Assembly (NCBI GenBank): GCA_936941155.1
Contig: CAKZJE010000084.1
Coordinates: forward strand, 1 to 44,907
DNA: 44,907 nucleotides
Source: an uncultured Methylomonas sp.
GTDB taxonomy: Bacteria > Pseudomonadota > Gammaproteobacteria > Methylococcales > Methylomonadaceae
Reading direction: 5' to 3'
How positions within the stretch are numbered: position 1 is the first letter of the stretch; each line of letters opens with the position of its first letter. Shown here piece by piece: positions 16,052-24,574 of the stretch. The translations under genes were made by a program, and so were the position numbers. Under the pieces are notes generated by a model. That model had not been told where the DNA came from and did not search any database. It saw nothing but the letters and a program-made list of their open reading frames with translations.

Positions 16052-18076
16052 TTATTCACCCGCTCTGACTTCAAACTCAATTTTCCAACGACTATCATCG
16101 CGTTGTGAAACCGCATGAAGCTCTAGCGTACCTACTTCTGTGACAGCGGCGCGTAAATGTACAGGCACAACTTCTCCAACTCGGTGTCCGTCTTCTGGCA
16201 AAGTGATTTCAATTTCATTCAACTCTTCTAACTCATCATCTTGCCAATAATCCAAACGGATTCCGGCGACATCTTCACGGCGGGTTTTGGAAGCAAAAAA
16301 GCGAAAACGCACGGGTTCACCAATGACCAAACCAAATTCATCATCGGGTAACAAAACTTCTGTGCCTTCTTCCATGCCAAACGGAGCTAAACACAAGGCT
16401 TCGATTTCGGGCGGCAAGCCAGGAATGGCTGGCATCGCGCTTTCAATCCCAACGTAATAACACGCCGCCGTGCCGCCTTTAATTCTTACGCCTTTGCCTT
16501 TACGCACAAAACCATAATACGCTGCGCCGCGTGCGACCGCTAAATCCAAATCCGCGCCTGCTAACAACCGTGCTGTGGGTGCTTGTTCGGCGGCTAGCCA
16601 TTCGTTTAATACATCCATTAAGCGAGTCGCTAACGCATCAGCTTTTAACACGCCACCATTGAATAACACCGCAGTGGGATGTAAAAACGTCGCGTGTTCT
16701 GGAATGGAAATGTCTTTTAAATCCGCAGTTGCTGAGAGTTGTTTTGCTAAAAATGCAGCTAAATGGCGCGTGATACCGGCATCTTGCGCGTAAGGTAAAC
16801 CGGCAGTGCGTAAACCGGCGCGAGTTCTGCTGATTGGTTTATCACTAGCGGCGACTTTTGGCACAAAGCCTTCTACCAACACCCGATTGACTTCTTCGCG
16901 GGTTAATTCCGTGCGCAATGTGCCGCCAATCAAGGAAGAACCACGACTTGCGACCACTAATGGAATGGCATCCACTTCAGCTTGTGAAAATAATTTCTCT
17001 TTCGCATCACGACAACTGTGCGTTAAAGCTTGGATTTGCCAAGGCTCTAAACGTTTGCCGTCTTTTTCCACCTTGGCTTTCACGGTGTAAGCCAACGCCA
17101 AATCCATATTATCGCCACCAAGCAAAATATGGTCGCCGACTGCCACGCGCGTGAGTTCTAAATTGCCATTTTGTTGTGTCACCGCAATCAAGGATAAGTC
17201 AGTTGTACCGCCACCCACATCCACAACCAGAATAATATCGCCGACTTTTGCATGATTCCGCCAATCACCAGAACTTCTTTCAATCCAGCTATACAACGCA
17301 GCTTGCGGTTCTTCCAATAAAATCGCCTGTTCCAACCCCAAGCAACGTGCGGCTTCCACAGTCAGTTCTCGTGCAGCAGGATCAAATGATGCAGGCACAG
17401 TGATGGTTAAATCTTGTTCTGATAAGGCAAAATCAGGAAATTTATTTTCCCAAGCAGCTTCCAGATGTTCTAAATACGCAACAGTGGCTTGAAAAGGTGA
17501 AATCCGTGCAATGTCTTCAGGGGAATCCGCCGGCAAAATCGGTGATTTGCAATCCACACCCGCATGACACAACCAACTTTTCGCACTGGAAACCAAGCGA
17601 ATGGGGGTTTTGCTGCCCATATTCCGCGCAATTTCGCCGACTAAAAACTCAGGTTCACTTGTCCAAGGCAACACTTTATCGCCGCTGGTCATTTCCGCTT
17701 CATGCGCTAAATACACAAAAGACGGCAACTGCATTTTGTCTTCCACTGTGCCCGGCGCGGTAAGCTGTGGAATCGGCATAACGTCGAGCACGATTTTTTC
17801 GTCAGTGGTTTTGCTCAAATCAATATAGGATAAAACACAGTGTGTCGTCCCTAAGTCAATCCCCACTGAAAACCGTGCACCTTCGCCTTTCCATTCAACA
17901 CTTTGCACTTCCTCTATGGTTTCAATCCATTCTTCTTCAGGAACGACCACGTCTGCAACTTCTGGCGCAGGTGCAGCTATTGTTTCGGCAACAGATTCTG
18001 CGGGAACAGAAACGGCGACAGCTTCTACTTTGGCATCTTCCTTTGGTTTTGCATGACTAAATAAGCCTTTAATCAT
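16052..18076 (-). CDS. Hsp70-like chaperone/ATPase paired with DUF2760
   Basis: The 674-residue actin-fold ATPase has a divergent, acidic, Ala/Glu/Val-rich N-terminal extension of about 68 residues. The phosphate-1 loop VGIDLGTTHCVLSY (from 71) and the second phosphate motif VVDVGGGTTDLSLI follow, then an adenosine-type GGV (FNGGVLKADAL). The substrate domain is short and beta-rich, ending near EFEVRAGE without the DnaK lid and EEVD-like tail. It is therefore a non-canonical Hsp70. Its start overlaps the stop of the DUF2760 gene by 4 bp (ATGA), so the two are translationally coupled. The substrate is unknown. Confidence 0.88.
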   Translation of the reverse strand: MIKGLFSHAKPKEDAKVEAVAVSVPAESVAETIAAPAPEVADVVVPEEEWIETIEEVQSVEWKGEGARFSVGIDLGTTHCVLSYIDLSKTTDEKIVLDVMPIPQLTAPGTVEDKMQLPSFVYLAHEAEMTSGDKVLPWTSEPEFLVGEIARNMGSKTPIRLVSSAKSWLCHAGVDCKSPILPADSPEDIARISPFQATVAYLEHLEAAWENKFPDFALSEQDLTITVPASFDPAARELTVEAARCLGLEQAILLEEPQAALYSWIERSSGDWRNHAKVGDIILVVDVGGGTTDLSLIAVTQQNGNLELTRVAVGDHILLGGDNMDLALAYTVKAKVEKDGKRLEPWQIQALTHSCRDAKEKLFSQAEVDAIPLVVASRGSSLIGGTLRTELTREEVNRVLVEGFVPKVAASDKPISRTRAGLRTAGLPYAQDAGITRHLAAFLAKQLSATADLKDISIPEHATFLHPTAVLFNGGVLKADALATRLMDVLNEWLAAEQAPTARLLAGADLDLAVARGAAYYGFVRKGKGVRIKGGTAACYYVGIESAMPAIPGLPPEIEALCLAPFGMEEGTEVLLPDDEFGLVIGEPVRFRFFASKTRREDVAGIRLDYWQDDELEELNEIEITLPEDGHRVGEVVPVHLRAAVTEVGTLELHAVSQRDDSRWKIEFEVRAGE

Positions 18077-18711
18077 AATTCCACCTCGGCTGGGGCAACA
18101 ATTTTGGCATCATGTCCTGAGGTTAATTTGGGTAAATTCATTTGCGTGACTTGCCAACCTTTGTGAATTAAATGTCCGGTGAATGGCGCGTTGCCGACAA
18201 TATTGCCGGTTAAACGCACGCGCGTGGCATCAAAACCTTGCTCCAACGTAACGCGGCTACCTTCTTGCTCATGGAAAACAGTGTCTAACGTGAAATGTCC
18301 TTTAATCACTTTGCTGCAACCTTCATGCACCACCCGCGCGGCAATGCCAACATCGGCATCACTGTAAGCTGCCACATTTTCTTGAATAAAATCCAGAAAA
18401 CGCGCTTCTTTTTGCAATAAACCTAATAATTGCAATGCCGCATCGGGCGTGGCTTCTTTTAATACAATCGGCGCGGGTGCTGGAGCTTGCACAATTTTTT
18501 CCACTTCGACTATTTTTTCAACAATTTTCACTTCCGGTGCAGCTTGAACAGTTTGCGCTGGTTTTTTAGCCGCTTTTGTGATGACTATCAGCAAGGCTGC
18601 GAATAAAATCATCACCAGCAACACCAACGCCGCCACTGTTCCTGCCAAACACACATGAAACAAATCAAACGTAGTCGGTATTAAATTTAAATCAATCGTA
18701 TATTTTTCCAT
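18073..18711 (-). CDS. DUF2760 domain protein, membrane-anchored
   Basis: The 212-residue protein has one N-terminal membrane helix (about 25-48) and a low-complexity Pro/Ala/Val/Glu linker (about 55-80). It ends in a DUF2760 domain with LQLLGLLQKEARFLDFIQE, DADVGIAARVVHEGCSKVI and GFDATRVRLTGNIVG. DUF2760 genes commonly sit beside Hsp70-like genes in gammaproteobacteria; no biochemical function is established. The membrane helix may tether the Hsp70-like partner to the inner membrane, which is inference. Confidence 0.85.
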   Translation of the reverse strand: MEKYTIDLNLIPTTFDLFHVCLAGTVAALVLLVMILFAALLIVITKAAKKPAQTVQAAPEVKIVEKIVEVEKIVQAPAPAPIVLKEATPDAALQLLGLLQKEARFLDFIQENVAAYSDADVGIAARVVHEGCSKVIKGHFTLDTVFHEQEGSRVTLEQGFDATRVRLTGNIVGNAPFTGHLIHKGWQVTQMNLPKLTSGHDAKIVAPAEVEL

Positions 18712-18714
18712 GAG

Positions 18715-19146
18715 TTATTGACCTGCTTTTCTAGCCGCATCTCTAAACATTAACTCTGCCAAAAGGTTACGAGTGGTTTGAGTGCGCATTTTTTTAAGCT
18801 GGCGATCTGCAATCACCGCTGGTACTTTTTCACTTAAATAGACTTCACGGATTTTTGATAACACAGGCTCACATTCTTTAATCACTGTTTCGGTGGCTTT
18901 GCGCACATCAATGTTCGCATAGTCTGGTTTTTGCATTTCTGTGGCAGCGCAATTTTTGTATTCAAAACTAGCGGCTTGCACTTTTGCAATAAGCGCGTCA
19001 GTTAGGGTGGTATTATTCCAAGCTTCTTCTGCACTTGCAGCAGCTGCGGGTGTTGGTGCTGCTGGAGCGGCGGCGGGTGCTGCTGGCTCTGCTGCAAACG
19101 AGACAACCGAATAAAATAATGCGGTAACGAGTAAAAGCTGTTTCAT
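18715..19146 (-). CDS. Ala/Pro-rich exported protein, first gene of the Hsp70/DUF2760 operon
   Basis: ATG at 19146, preceded by GAGGA, gives 143 residues with a signal peptide (MKQLLLVTALFYSVVSFA). An EPAAPAAAPAAPTPAAAASA linker and a helical domain follow, with two cysteines (YKNCAATEMQKP, VIKECEPVLSKIRE). A longer frame from 19227 would bury the signal peptide. It precedes the DUF2760 gene by 3 bp. No named family is recognised. An envelope role linked to the Hsp70/DUF2760 pair is likely from context only. Confidence 0.7.
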   Translation of the reverse strand: MKQLLLVTALFYSVVSFAAEPAAPAAAPAAPTPAAAASAEEAWNNTTLTDALIAKVQAASFEYKNCAATEMQKPDYANIDVRKATETVIKECEPVLSKIREVYLSEKVPAVIADRQLKKMRTQTTRNLLAELMFRDAARKAGQ

Positions 19147-19382
19147 GGGAATGTCCTCTTCTAGTGTTGTTATTTTAGTAAAGTGGGTAATTTTACGCGC
19201 CTGCGTTGAAAATAAACAATAAAGCATGGATGTTATCTTTTTTTCAAAAGCGATAGGTTTTCAGTTTAACTTAATATGAGGTCATCCAAACTGAATTAAA
19301 GAACCTTGCTTGAATTCTGTCGGTGCGACAAATTCGCATTGTTTGGATAAATCAGAACCTACATTTTTTAATGCACTGAAAT

Positions 19383-19416
19383 TTTTTAAGACGACTGGTC
19401 GTCTTGAAAAAGTTTT
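19383..19416. repeat. Palindrome, GACGACTGGTCGTC family
   Basis: The best-preserved copy of this family: a perfect AAGACGACTGGTCGTCTT core with A/T flanks. Confidence 0.75.
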
Positions 19417-19501
19417 CATGTTTTTTTTAAAATAGTTTTGCTCGGTAAGTAATGTGTACAAATCAACTTAGGCAAGTTTGTTCTTAAAATCGCTGAGGTC
19501 A

Positions 19502-19532
19502 GGACTGGCAGTCCTTTAAGGACTGCCAGTCC
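19502..19532. repeat. Palindrome GGACTGGCAGTCC / GGACTGCCAGTCC
   Basis: A 13-bp-arm inverted repeat with the short loop TTTAA. It is near-identical to the one inside rnfH at 24081-24110. Confidence 0.75.
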
Positions 19533-19723
19533 TAAAGCTGCCGAGTTTATTTGATGTGCATTCCTAAGAATGAATCTTGTTCGTTTGCTGTGCGTAAAAA
19601 CCTGCCAATCTCTATTCTATTGAAATAAACATCCTCAACTTAGGATAAAAAATTCCCCCTCATTACCCAAGCACCTCTTTTATCGGTAAAATAACTTTTT
19701 ATTTACTCTATTGAACACTCAAC

Positions 19724-21478
19724 ATGCGTACTTCTCAATTTCCACTTAGCACTGTCAAAGAAACCCCAGCCGATGCCGAAATCGCCAGCCATAAATTAAT
19801 GCTGCGTGCCGGATTGATTCGTAAACTTGCCGCCGGACTTTATTCTTGGCTGCCATTGGGTTTGCGGGTGTTGCGCAAAGTCGAAAAAATCACTCGCGAA
19901 GAAATGGAAAAAGCCGGAGCTTTAGAATTATTAATGCCCGCTTTGCAACCTGCGGAATTGTGGCAAGAAACCGGACGCTGGCAACAATATGGTCCCGAAT
20001 TAGCGCGTTTAAAAGACCGGCATGAGCGTGATTTCTGCTTAGGGCCTACGCACGAAGAAATTATCACCGATTTTGCCCGCAACGAATTGCGCAGCTACAA
20101 ACAACTGCCGATTACTTATTATCAAATTCAAACGAAATTCCGTGATGAAATTCGCCCGCGTTTTGGCGTGATGCGCTCGCGCGAATTTATTATGAAAGAT
20201 GCCTATTCATTTCATGCTGACCAAGCGTCTTTGACTGAAACCTATCAAGTAATGCACCAAGCTTATACCAATATTTTCAATCGCTTAGGTTTGAAATTTC
20301 GTGCAGTAGTTGCCGATTCCGGCTCAATTGGCGGCGCGGTATCGCATGAGTTTCACGTTTTAGCTGATTCTGGCGAAGATGCGATTGCTTTTTCAACAGG
20401 CAGTCAATATGCCGCGAATGTGGAAACCGCAACGGCTCTGTTCAGCGAACAAACGCTTGAACCTTCGCATGAAAAATTTGAAAAAGTTGCTACGCCTACG
20501 CAAAAAACCATTGCGGAAGTCAGCGAGTTTTTAAATGTGCCAGCCAGCAAAGTGTTAAAAACTATCGCGATTGTCAGAATTCAACGCGATGAAGAAGGCA
20601 ACGAAAACCAAGTGTTTTACAATCTGTTTTTGCGTGGCGACCATGAATTGAATGAAATCAAAACTCGCAAAATCATTGGCGAGTTCCGTTTTGCAACGGA
20701 AGAAGAAATTCTTGCGCAACACGGCTGTGTCCCTGGTTTTATCGGCCCAATGCTCGATGCAAGTTATCCTTGTTTGTTTGATTTTTCAGTGAAATATTTA
20801 AGTGATTTCGTTTGCGGTGCAAATCAAGAAGGTTTCCATTTGCGCGGTTGCAATTGGGCAAGTGATGAACACACCAAAACGTTTTATCAAAAAGCCTTAG
20901 AAAAAAATTCTTTTTACGATTTGCGTAATGTGGTGGAAGGCGATTTGAGTCCAGACGGAGAAGGCACGTTAACTTTGGCGCGAGGCATTGAAGTTGGGCA
21001 TATTTTTCAACTCGGCACAAAATACAGCGCGTCAATGAATGCTGCGATTATCAACGAAGCGGGCAAAAATCAAATTATGATTATGGGCTGCTATGGGATT
21101 GGCATTTCCAGAGTGGTTGCTGCTGCGATTGAGCAAAATCACGATGAACGCGGCATTTTGTGGTCAAACGCCTTAGCTCCGTTTCAAGTGGTGATTTGCC
21201 CAATGAATATGCACAAATCGGAAAGACTGCGTGAAGCGACGGAACAACTCTATCAAGAATTGTTAGCTGCTGGCGTGGATGTGTTGTTAGATGACCGCAA
21301 AGTCCGCGCCGGATTTATGTTCTCGGATATGGAATTGATTGGGATTCCGCATCGTTTGGTGATTAGCGATAAAGGTTTGGACGCGCAAACCATTGAATAC
21401 CGTGCGCGAACTGAATCTGAAAGTGTGGATTTGCCCTTGACTGGAATTGTGGATTTTATTAAAGCAAAATTAGCTTAA
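19724..21478 (+). CDS. proS: Prolyl-tRNA synthetase
   Basis: At 584 residues it matches bacterial-type class II ProRS (E. coli 572). It opens [19 protein letters not shown]; motif 1 lies in the [16 protein letters not shown] region. [15 protein letters not shown] and [20 protein letters not shown] form motif 2, and [18 protein letters not shown] is motif 3. The insertion editing domain lies between about 225 and 400, and an anticodon-binding domain with [18 protein letters not shown] closes the protein. It charges tRNA-Pro and clears mischarged Ala-tRNA-Pro. It is monocistronic with a strong hairpin after the stop. Confidence 0.97.
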   Translation: MRTSQFPLSTVKETPADAEIASHKLMLRAGLIRKLAAGLYSWLPLGLRVLRKVEKITREEMEKAGALELLMPALQPAELWQETGRWQQYGPELARLKDRHERDFCLGPTHEEIITDFARNELRSYKQLPITYYQIQTKFRDEIRPRFGVMRSREFIMKDAYSFHADQASLTETYQVMHQAYTNIFNRLGLKFRAVVADSGSIGGAVSHEFHVLADSGEDAIAFSTGSQYAANVETATALFSEQTLEPSHEKFEKVATPTQKTIAEVSEFLNVPASKVLKTIAIVRIQRDEEGNENQVFYNLFLRGDHELNEIKTRKIIGEFRFATEEEILAQHGCVPGFIGPMLDASYPCLFDFSVKYLSDFVCGANQEGFHLRGCNWASDEHTKTFYQKALEKNSFYDLRNVVEGDLSPDGEGTLTLARGIEVGHIFQLGTKYSASMNAAIINEAGKNQIMIMGCYGIGISRVVAAAIEQNHDERGILWSNALAPFQVVICPMNMHKSERLREATEQLYQELLAAGVDVLLDDRKVRAGFMFSDMELIGIPHRLVISDKGLDAQTIEYRARTESESVDLPLTGIVDFIKAKLA

Positions 21479-21497
21479 ATTATTCAGTCAGAGTATA

Positions 21498-21530
21498 AAA
21501 CCTGTCAGGTCTTTGAGACCTGACAGGTTT
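21498..21530 (+). terminator. Hairpin after proS (ACCTGTCAGGTCT family)
   Basis: A perfect stem AAACCTGTCAGGTCT / AGACCTGACAGGTTT with loop TTG, 20 bp after the proS stop. The T-run is only three bases, so terminator efficiency is uncertain; it belongs to the dispersed palindrome family. Confidence 0.6.
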
Positions 21531-21666
21531 AGACAACAAAACTTTTGTTTGATGAGTGAAAAGATAACAAAAACACTTGGAAATATAAACCTGCAATTAT
21601 GTTCTGTTCTGCTAAAATGCAAGGCTAACGGCTTAGATTTGTGCCAAATTAAAAAAGAAAGCCATT

Positions 21667-22668
21667 ATGAAAGTTTCATTGAATAGCTCTAAACATCACT
21701 CACTATGTCAGCACGAACATTATCACAAGCGGAAGTCAACAATGATTAATAGAGATACTAGCCTGATTTTGATTGTCGATGATGATCTTTCTAATATTGA
21801 AATCATGAATGCCGCATTAGAAAGTGAATACGAGATTATTTTTGCAACCAGCGGCAAGCAAGCGATTGAAATCACTAGAAAATATGCTCCAGATTTGATT
21901 CTGCTTGATGTGATGATGCCAGTGATGGACGGCTATAAAGTCTGCGAATGTTTAAAAGCCGACATCAATACCTCAGGCATTCCGATTATTTTTGTCACCG
22001 CGTTAAAAGACGATATGCAGGCTGAAATCAAAGGCTTGCAAGTGGGCGCGATTGACTACATCACCAAACCTATCAATCCACCCGTTGTGCAAATGCGGGT
22101 GCGCAATCACATTGAACTGCAATGTGCGCGGAAAAAACTCAGACATTTAGCCGTCACAGACAGTTTGACCGATTTATCGAATCGTCGTCATTTTGATGAA
22201 ATCTTACAAAGCGAATTAAATCGCCTGTCTCGCCTGCATCATCCGCTGTCTTTAATTATGCTCGATGTGGATTTTTTCAAAAATTTTAACGATATACACG
22301 GGCATGTGATGGGCGATGCGTGTTTAAAACGAGTCGCTTACACCATTAAAGAAAGCCTGCACCGCGTTGCTGATTTTGCCGCGCGTTACGGTGGTGAAGA
22401 ATTTGCCTGCATTTTACCGAATACAGAATTGATTGGTGCTGTTGCCATTGCAGAGCAAATTCGGGTGAATATTGAAGGTTTAAAAATTCCACACGGAGGC
22501 TCGCAAGTTTCAGACTATGTCACCGCCAGCTTAGGCGTGTTCACTATTTCCGGTTATTTTAAATCTTTAAACGAAACCGTAGAACTTGCGGATAAGCAAT
22601 TGTACAAAGCAAAGGAAAAAGGGCGCAATCGCGTTTGTTTTGCAGAATTGCTGAAAAATGACGATTGA
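21667..22668 (+). CDS. Response regulator with GGDEF output (PleD/WspR-type diguanylate cyclase)
   Basis: The 333-residue soluble protein has a receiver with DD acid pocket (LIVDDD), phospho-acceptor Asp in LILLDVMMPVMDGYKV and Lys in DYITKPINPP, then a GGDEF domain. The catalytic motif is RYGGEEF and the I-site RVAD lies five residues before it. Phosphorylation should control c-di-GMP synthesis. The first 25 residues (SSKHHSLCQHEHYHKRKS) are atypical; ATG at 21742 (MINRDTSLIL) would give a more normal start but has a weak ribosome site. No cognate kinase is adjacent. The 3' end overlaps the next gene by 11 bp. Confidence 0.9.
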   Translation: MKVSLNSSKHHSLCQHEHYHKRKSTMINRDTSLILIVDDDLSNIEIMNAALESEYEIIFATSGKQAIEITRKYAPDLILLDVMMPVMDGYKVCECLKADINTSGIPIIFVTALKDDMQAEIKGLQVGAIDYITKPINPPVVQMRVRNHIELQCARKKLRHLAVTDSLTDLSNRRHFDEILQSELNRLSRLHHPLSLIMLDVDFFKNFNDIHGHVMGDACLKRVAYTIKESLHRVADFAARYGGEEFACILPNTELIGAVAIAEQIRVNIEGLKIPHGGSQVSDYVTASLGVFTISGYFKSLNETVELADKQLYKAKEKGRNRVCFAELLKNDD

Positions 22669-23734
22669 TTTTTTAATCGTTGGACAAGGTTTAGCAGGCA
22701 GTTTATTAGCATGGGAATTAATCAATCGCGATTGTAAAGTTTTGCTGATTGACAACGGCATCGAAAACGCCTCGCAGTGTGCTGCCGGTTTAATCAATCC
22801 TGTCACGGGAATGCGCTTTGTCAAATCCACGCACGTCGATGTGCTGTTGCCAGCGGCACAAGTTTATTATCAAAAATTAAGTCACTTTTTCCAGCACAGT
22901 TTTTATATTGAAAAAACCATGCTGCGAATTTTCAATAGCGAAAAAGAATCGCACAACGCACAAAAAAGACGGCAAGATGTCAGTTATCGCGCTTATTTAG
23001 CCGAAATATTTCAACCTGACGCAGAGCTAGACCTTTCAGGTTTTAAAAACCTGACAGGTCTGAACGCCTCTTTTGGGATGATAGAACAACTGCAAACCGC
23101 GTATTTATTAACGCAACCGTTATTGTCTGCACTCAAACAGTTTTTTATTGCGCAAAATTGTTATCAACAACACCAGTTTGATTATCAAGAAATCAATCTG
23201 CAACCTTCCTTATCGTGGCGCGGCATTCAGGCGAAAAAAATCATTTTTTGCGAAGGTTATCAGCTGCGTGACAATCCTTGGTTTTCGGCGTTGCCTTTGC
23301 AGTTGGCGAAAGGTGAAATTTTAACGTTAGAAACGCCAAATAGTTTGCCAAATCACCTTCTCAATTACGGACATTGGCTGATTCCTTTGGAAAACAATCT
23401 GTTTAAGACAGGCGCGACTTTTGACACGCTGCAACTCGATACGCAATGCACGGAGCAGGCGCGGATTTTATTATTAAATTCTTTAGAAAAACGTTTGCCG
23501 GATTTGGCGGCGGCAACAGTTATCAAGCAGCAAGCGAATATTCGTCCGTGCACGTTAGATAAACAGCCGTTTATTGGGCTGCATCCGCGTTATCCTGAAT
23601 TGGCGATTTTTAATGGCTTTGGTGCAAAAGGTAGTTTGCAAATTCCTTATTACAGTCAACAGTTTGCGGATAAGTTATTACACAATAAAGCATTAGATTC
23701 TGGTGTTGATGTGCAACGTTATCAATTGAGTTAA
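22658..23734 (+). CDS. FAD-dependent oxidoreductase, DAO (glycine/D-amino-acid oxidase) fold
   Basis: The 358-residue protein opens with a Rossmann FAD-binding motif, IVGQGLAGSLLAWEL, and has the DAO-type INPVTGMRFVK segment. A late GFGAKGSLQIPYY closes the FAD site. It resembles oxidases related to the C-terminal half of MnmC, but the methyltransferase half is absent, so the substrate is uncertain. A dispersed palindrome (23030-23061) lies in frame and encodes the segment DLSGFKNLTGLNA. The gene overlaps the upstream regulator by 11 bp, so the two are probably co-transcribed. Confidence 0.78.
   Translation: MTIDFLIVGQGLAGSLLAWELINRDCKVLLIDNGIENASQCAAGLINPVTGMRFVKSTHVDVLLPAAQVYYQKLSHFFQHSFYIEKTMLRIFNSEKESHNAQKRRQDVSYRAYLAEIFQPDAELDLSGFKNLTGLNASFGMIEQLQTAYLLTQPLLSALKQFFIAQNCYQQHQFDYQEINLQPSLSWRGIQAKKIIFCEGYQLRDNPWFSALPLQLAKGEILTLETPNSLPNHLLNYGHWLIPLENNLFKTGATFDTLQLDTQCTEQARILLLNSLEKRLPDLAAATVIKQQANIRPCTLDKQPFIGLHPRYPELAIFNGFGAKGSLQIPYYSQQFADKLLHNKALDSGVDVQRYQLS
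23030..23061. repeat. In-frame copy of the ACCTTTCAGGT palindrome inside the FAD oxidoreductase gene
   Basis: GACCTTTCAGGTTTTAAAAA, mirrored as CCTGACAGGTCT, matches the intergenic family at 3188 and 21498. Its 32 bases are read through in frame and add about 11 residues to the protein. Confidence 0.75.
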
Positions 23735-23803
23735 AAAAAATTTCAGGAGATTTTTGTAGCATCCTGTTTTTTTAAAACTCGCTACACACGCCAAAATAGA
23801 GTC

Positions 23804-24148
23804 TTACAAAGTTTTCGCGGCTCTTTGTCGCCGCGCTTGCATCGGGTCAAACAACAACGGACGATAAATTTCCACTCTATCATGTTGTTTTAATACGGTA
23901 TCTAGCTTACAAATTTGGCTAAAAATGCCGACTTTAGTTTTCGCCAAATCAATCTCAGGAAAGCGCAGCAAAATCTCTGACAGCAGAATCGCCTCATTCA
24001 CCGTTGTGCCCACCACAACTTCTAACGGAATAATCACTTGTTCTGCAACGGTTGCATAAGCGACTTCGACATTCAAGCATGACTGCCAGTCCTTCAAAGG
24101 ACTGGCGGTCATTAAATCATCTGCTTTATTGAGCGGAAACTCAGCCAT
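23804..24148 (-). CDS. rnfH: RnfH family protein (UPF0125, ubiquitin-like fold)
   Basis: The start at ATG 24148 overlaps the ratA stop by 8 bp and gives 114 residues. The conserved RnfH body is LNVEVAYATVAEQVIIPLEV, VGTTVNEAILLSEILLRFPE, KVGIFSQICKLDTVLKQHDR and VEIYRPLLFDPMQARRQRA. In relatives the protein begins close to the 'VEVAYA' strand; here about 30 residues precede it, and MTASPLKDWQS of these is encoded by a palindromic repeat (24081-24110). The true start could also be the ATG inside that repeat (24112). The RnfH function is not established. The ratA-rnfH order next to smpB is conserved in gammaproteobacteria. Confidence 0.85.
   Translation of the reverse strand: MAEFPLNKADDLMTASPLKDWQSCLNVEVAYATVAEQVIIPLEVVVGTTVNEAILLSEILLRFPEIDLAKTKVGIFSQICKLDTVLKQHDRVEIYRPLLFDPMQARRQRAAKTL
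24081..24110. repeat. In-frame palindrome at the 5' end of rnfH
   Basis: GACTGCCAGTCCTTCAAAGG, mirrored as ACTGGCGGTC, is nearly the same as the intergenic copy at 19502-19532. It supplies or extends the N-terminus of RnfH. Confidence 0.75.
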
Positions 24149-24572
24149 AAACCTGCTTAGCACGTTGCGTGAATGAGCTGACCATCGTGTTGCAAATTTG
24201 ATTAAAAACCGCGCCAAACGCTAACGCGGCTAATTTGCCGGACATTTCAAATTCCAAATCCAATGAGATTTTGCTGGCATCTTCACGCAGCGGCATAAAA
24301 TCCCACACGCCTTCCAGCGAAGAAAATGGGCCATTTAGCAAACTCATATAAATCCGTCCGCCGTGATCCAGTTTATTGCGTGTTGCAAACGATTTATGAA
24401 AGCCGCCTTTAGCAATTTCCAATTCAGCTTCAACAATTTCTGCACTGCGGCTAATAACGCGGCTGCCGCCACACCAAGGTAAAAATTCAGGATACGCTTC
24501 AATATTGTCAACTAATTCATACATTTGCAGAGCTGAGAATTTTACTAAAGCACTTTTTTGAACGTGGGTCAT
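24141..24572 (-). CDS. ratA: RatA-family START/SRPBCC protein (ubiquinone-binding, putative ribosome association toxin)
   Basis: ATG at 24572 gives 143 residues, the normal family length; the frame extends upstream to 24650 into the symporter gene but lacks conserved sequence there. Landmarks are MYELVDNIEAYPEFLPWCGG, LEIAKGGFHKSFATRN, LNGPFSSLEGVWDFMPL and a C-terminal AFGAVFNQICNTMVSSF. Relatives bind isoprenoid quinones (CoqD-10-like); E. coli RatA has been reported to block 70S assembly. It overlaps rnfH and starts 2 bp after the symporter stop, so it may be transcribed with it. Confidence 0.88.
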   Translation of the reverse strand: MTHVQKSALVKFSALQMYELVDNIEAYPEFLPWCGGSRVISRSAEIVEAELEIAKGGFHKSFATRNKLDHGGRIYMSLLNGPFSSLEGVWDFMPLREDASKISLDLEFEMSGKLAALAFGAVFNQICNTMVSSFTQRAKQVYG

Positions 24573-24574
24573 TT

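Larger units (their letters stand above)
19147..19723. other. 577-bp non-coding region before proS
   Basis: This divergent gap holds two palindromes and no credible gene. One is 19383-19416 (TTTTTTAAGACGACTGGTCG, mirrored); the other is 19502-19532 (GGACTGGCAGTCCTTTAAGG, mirrored). The second is the same sequence family that is inserted in the rnfH coding region at 24081-24110. Promoters for both flanking operons must lie here, but I cannot place them with confidence. Confidence 0.6.
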
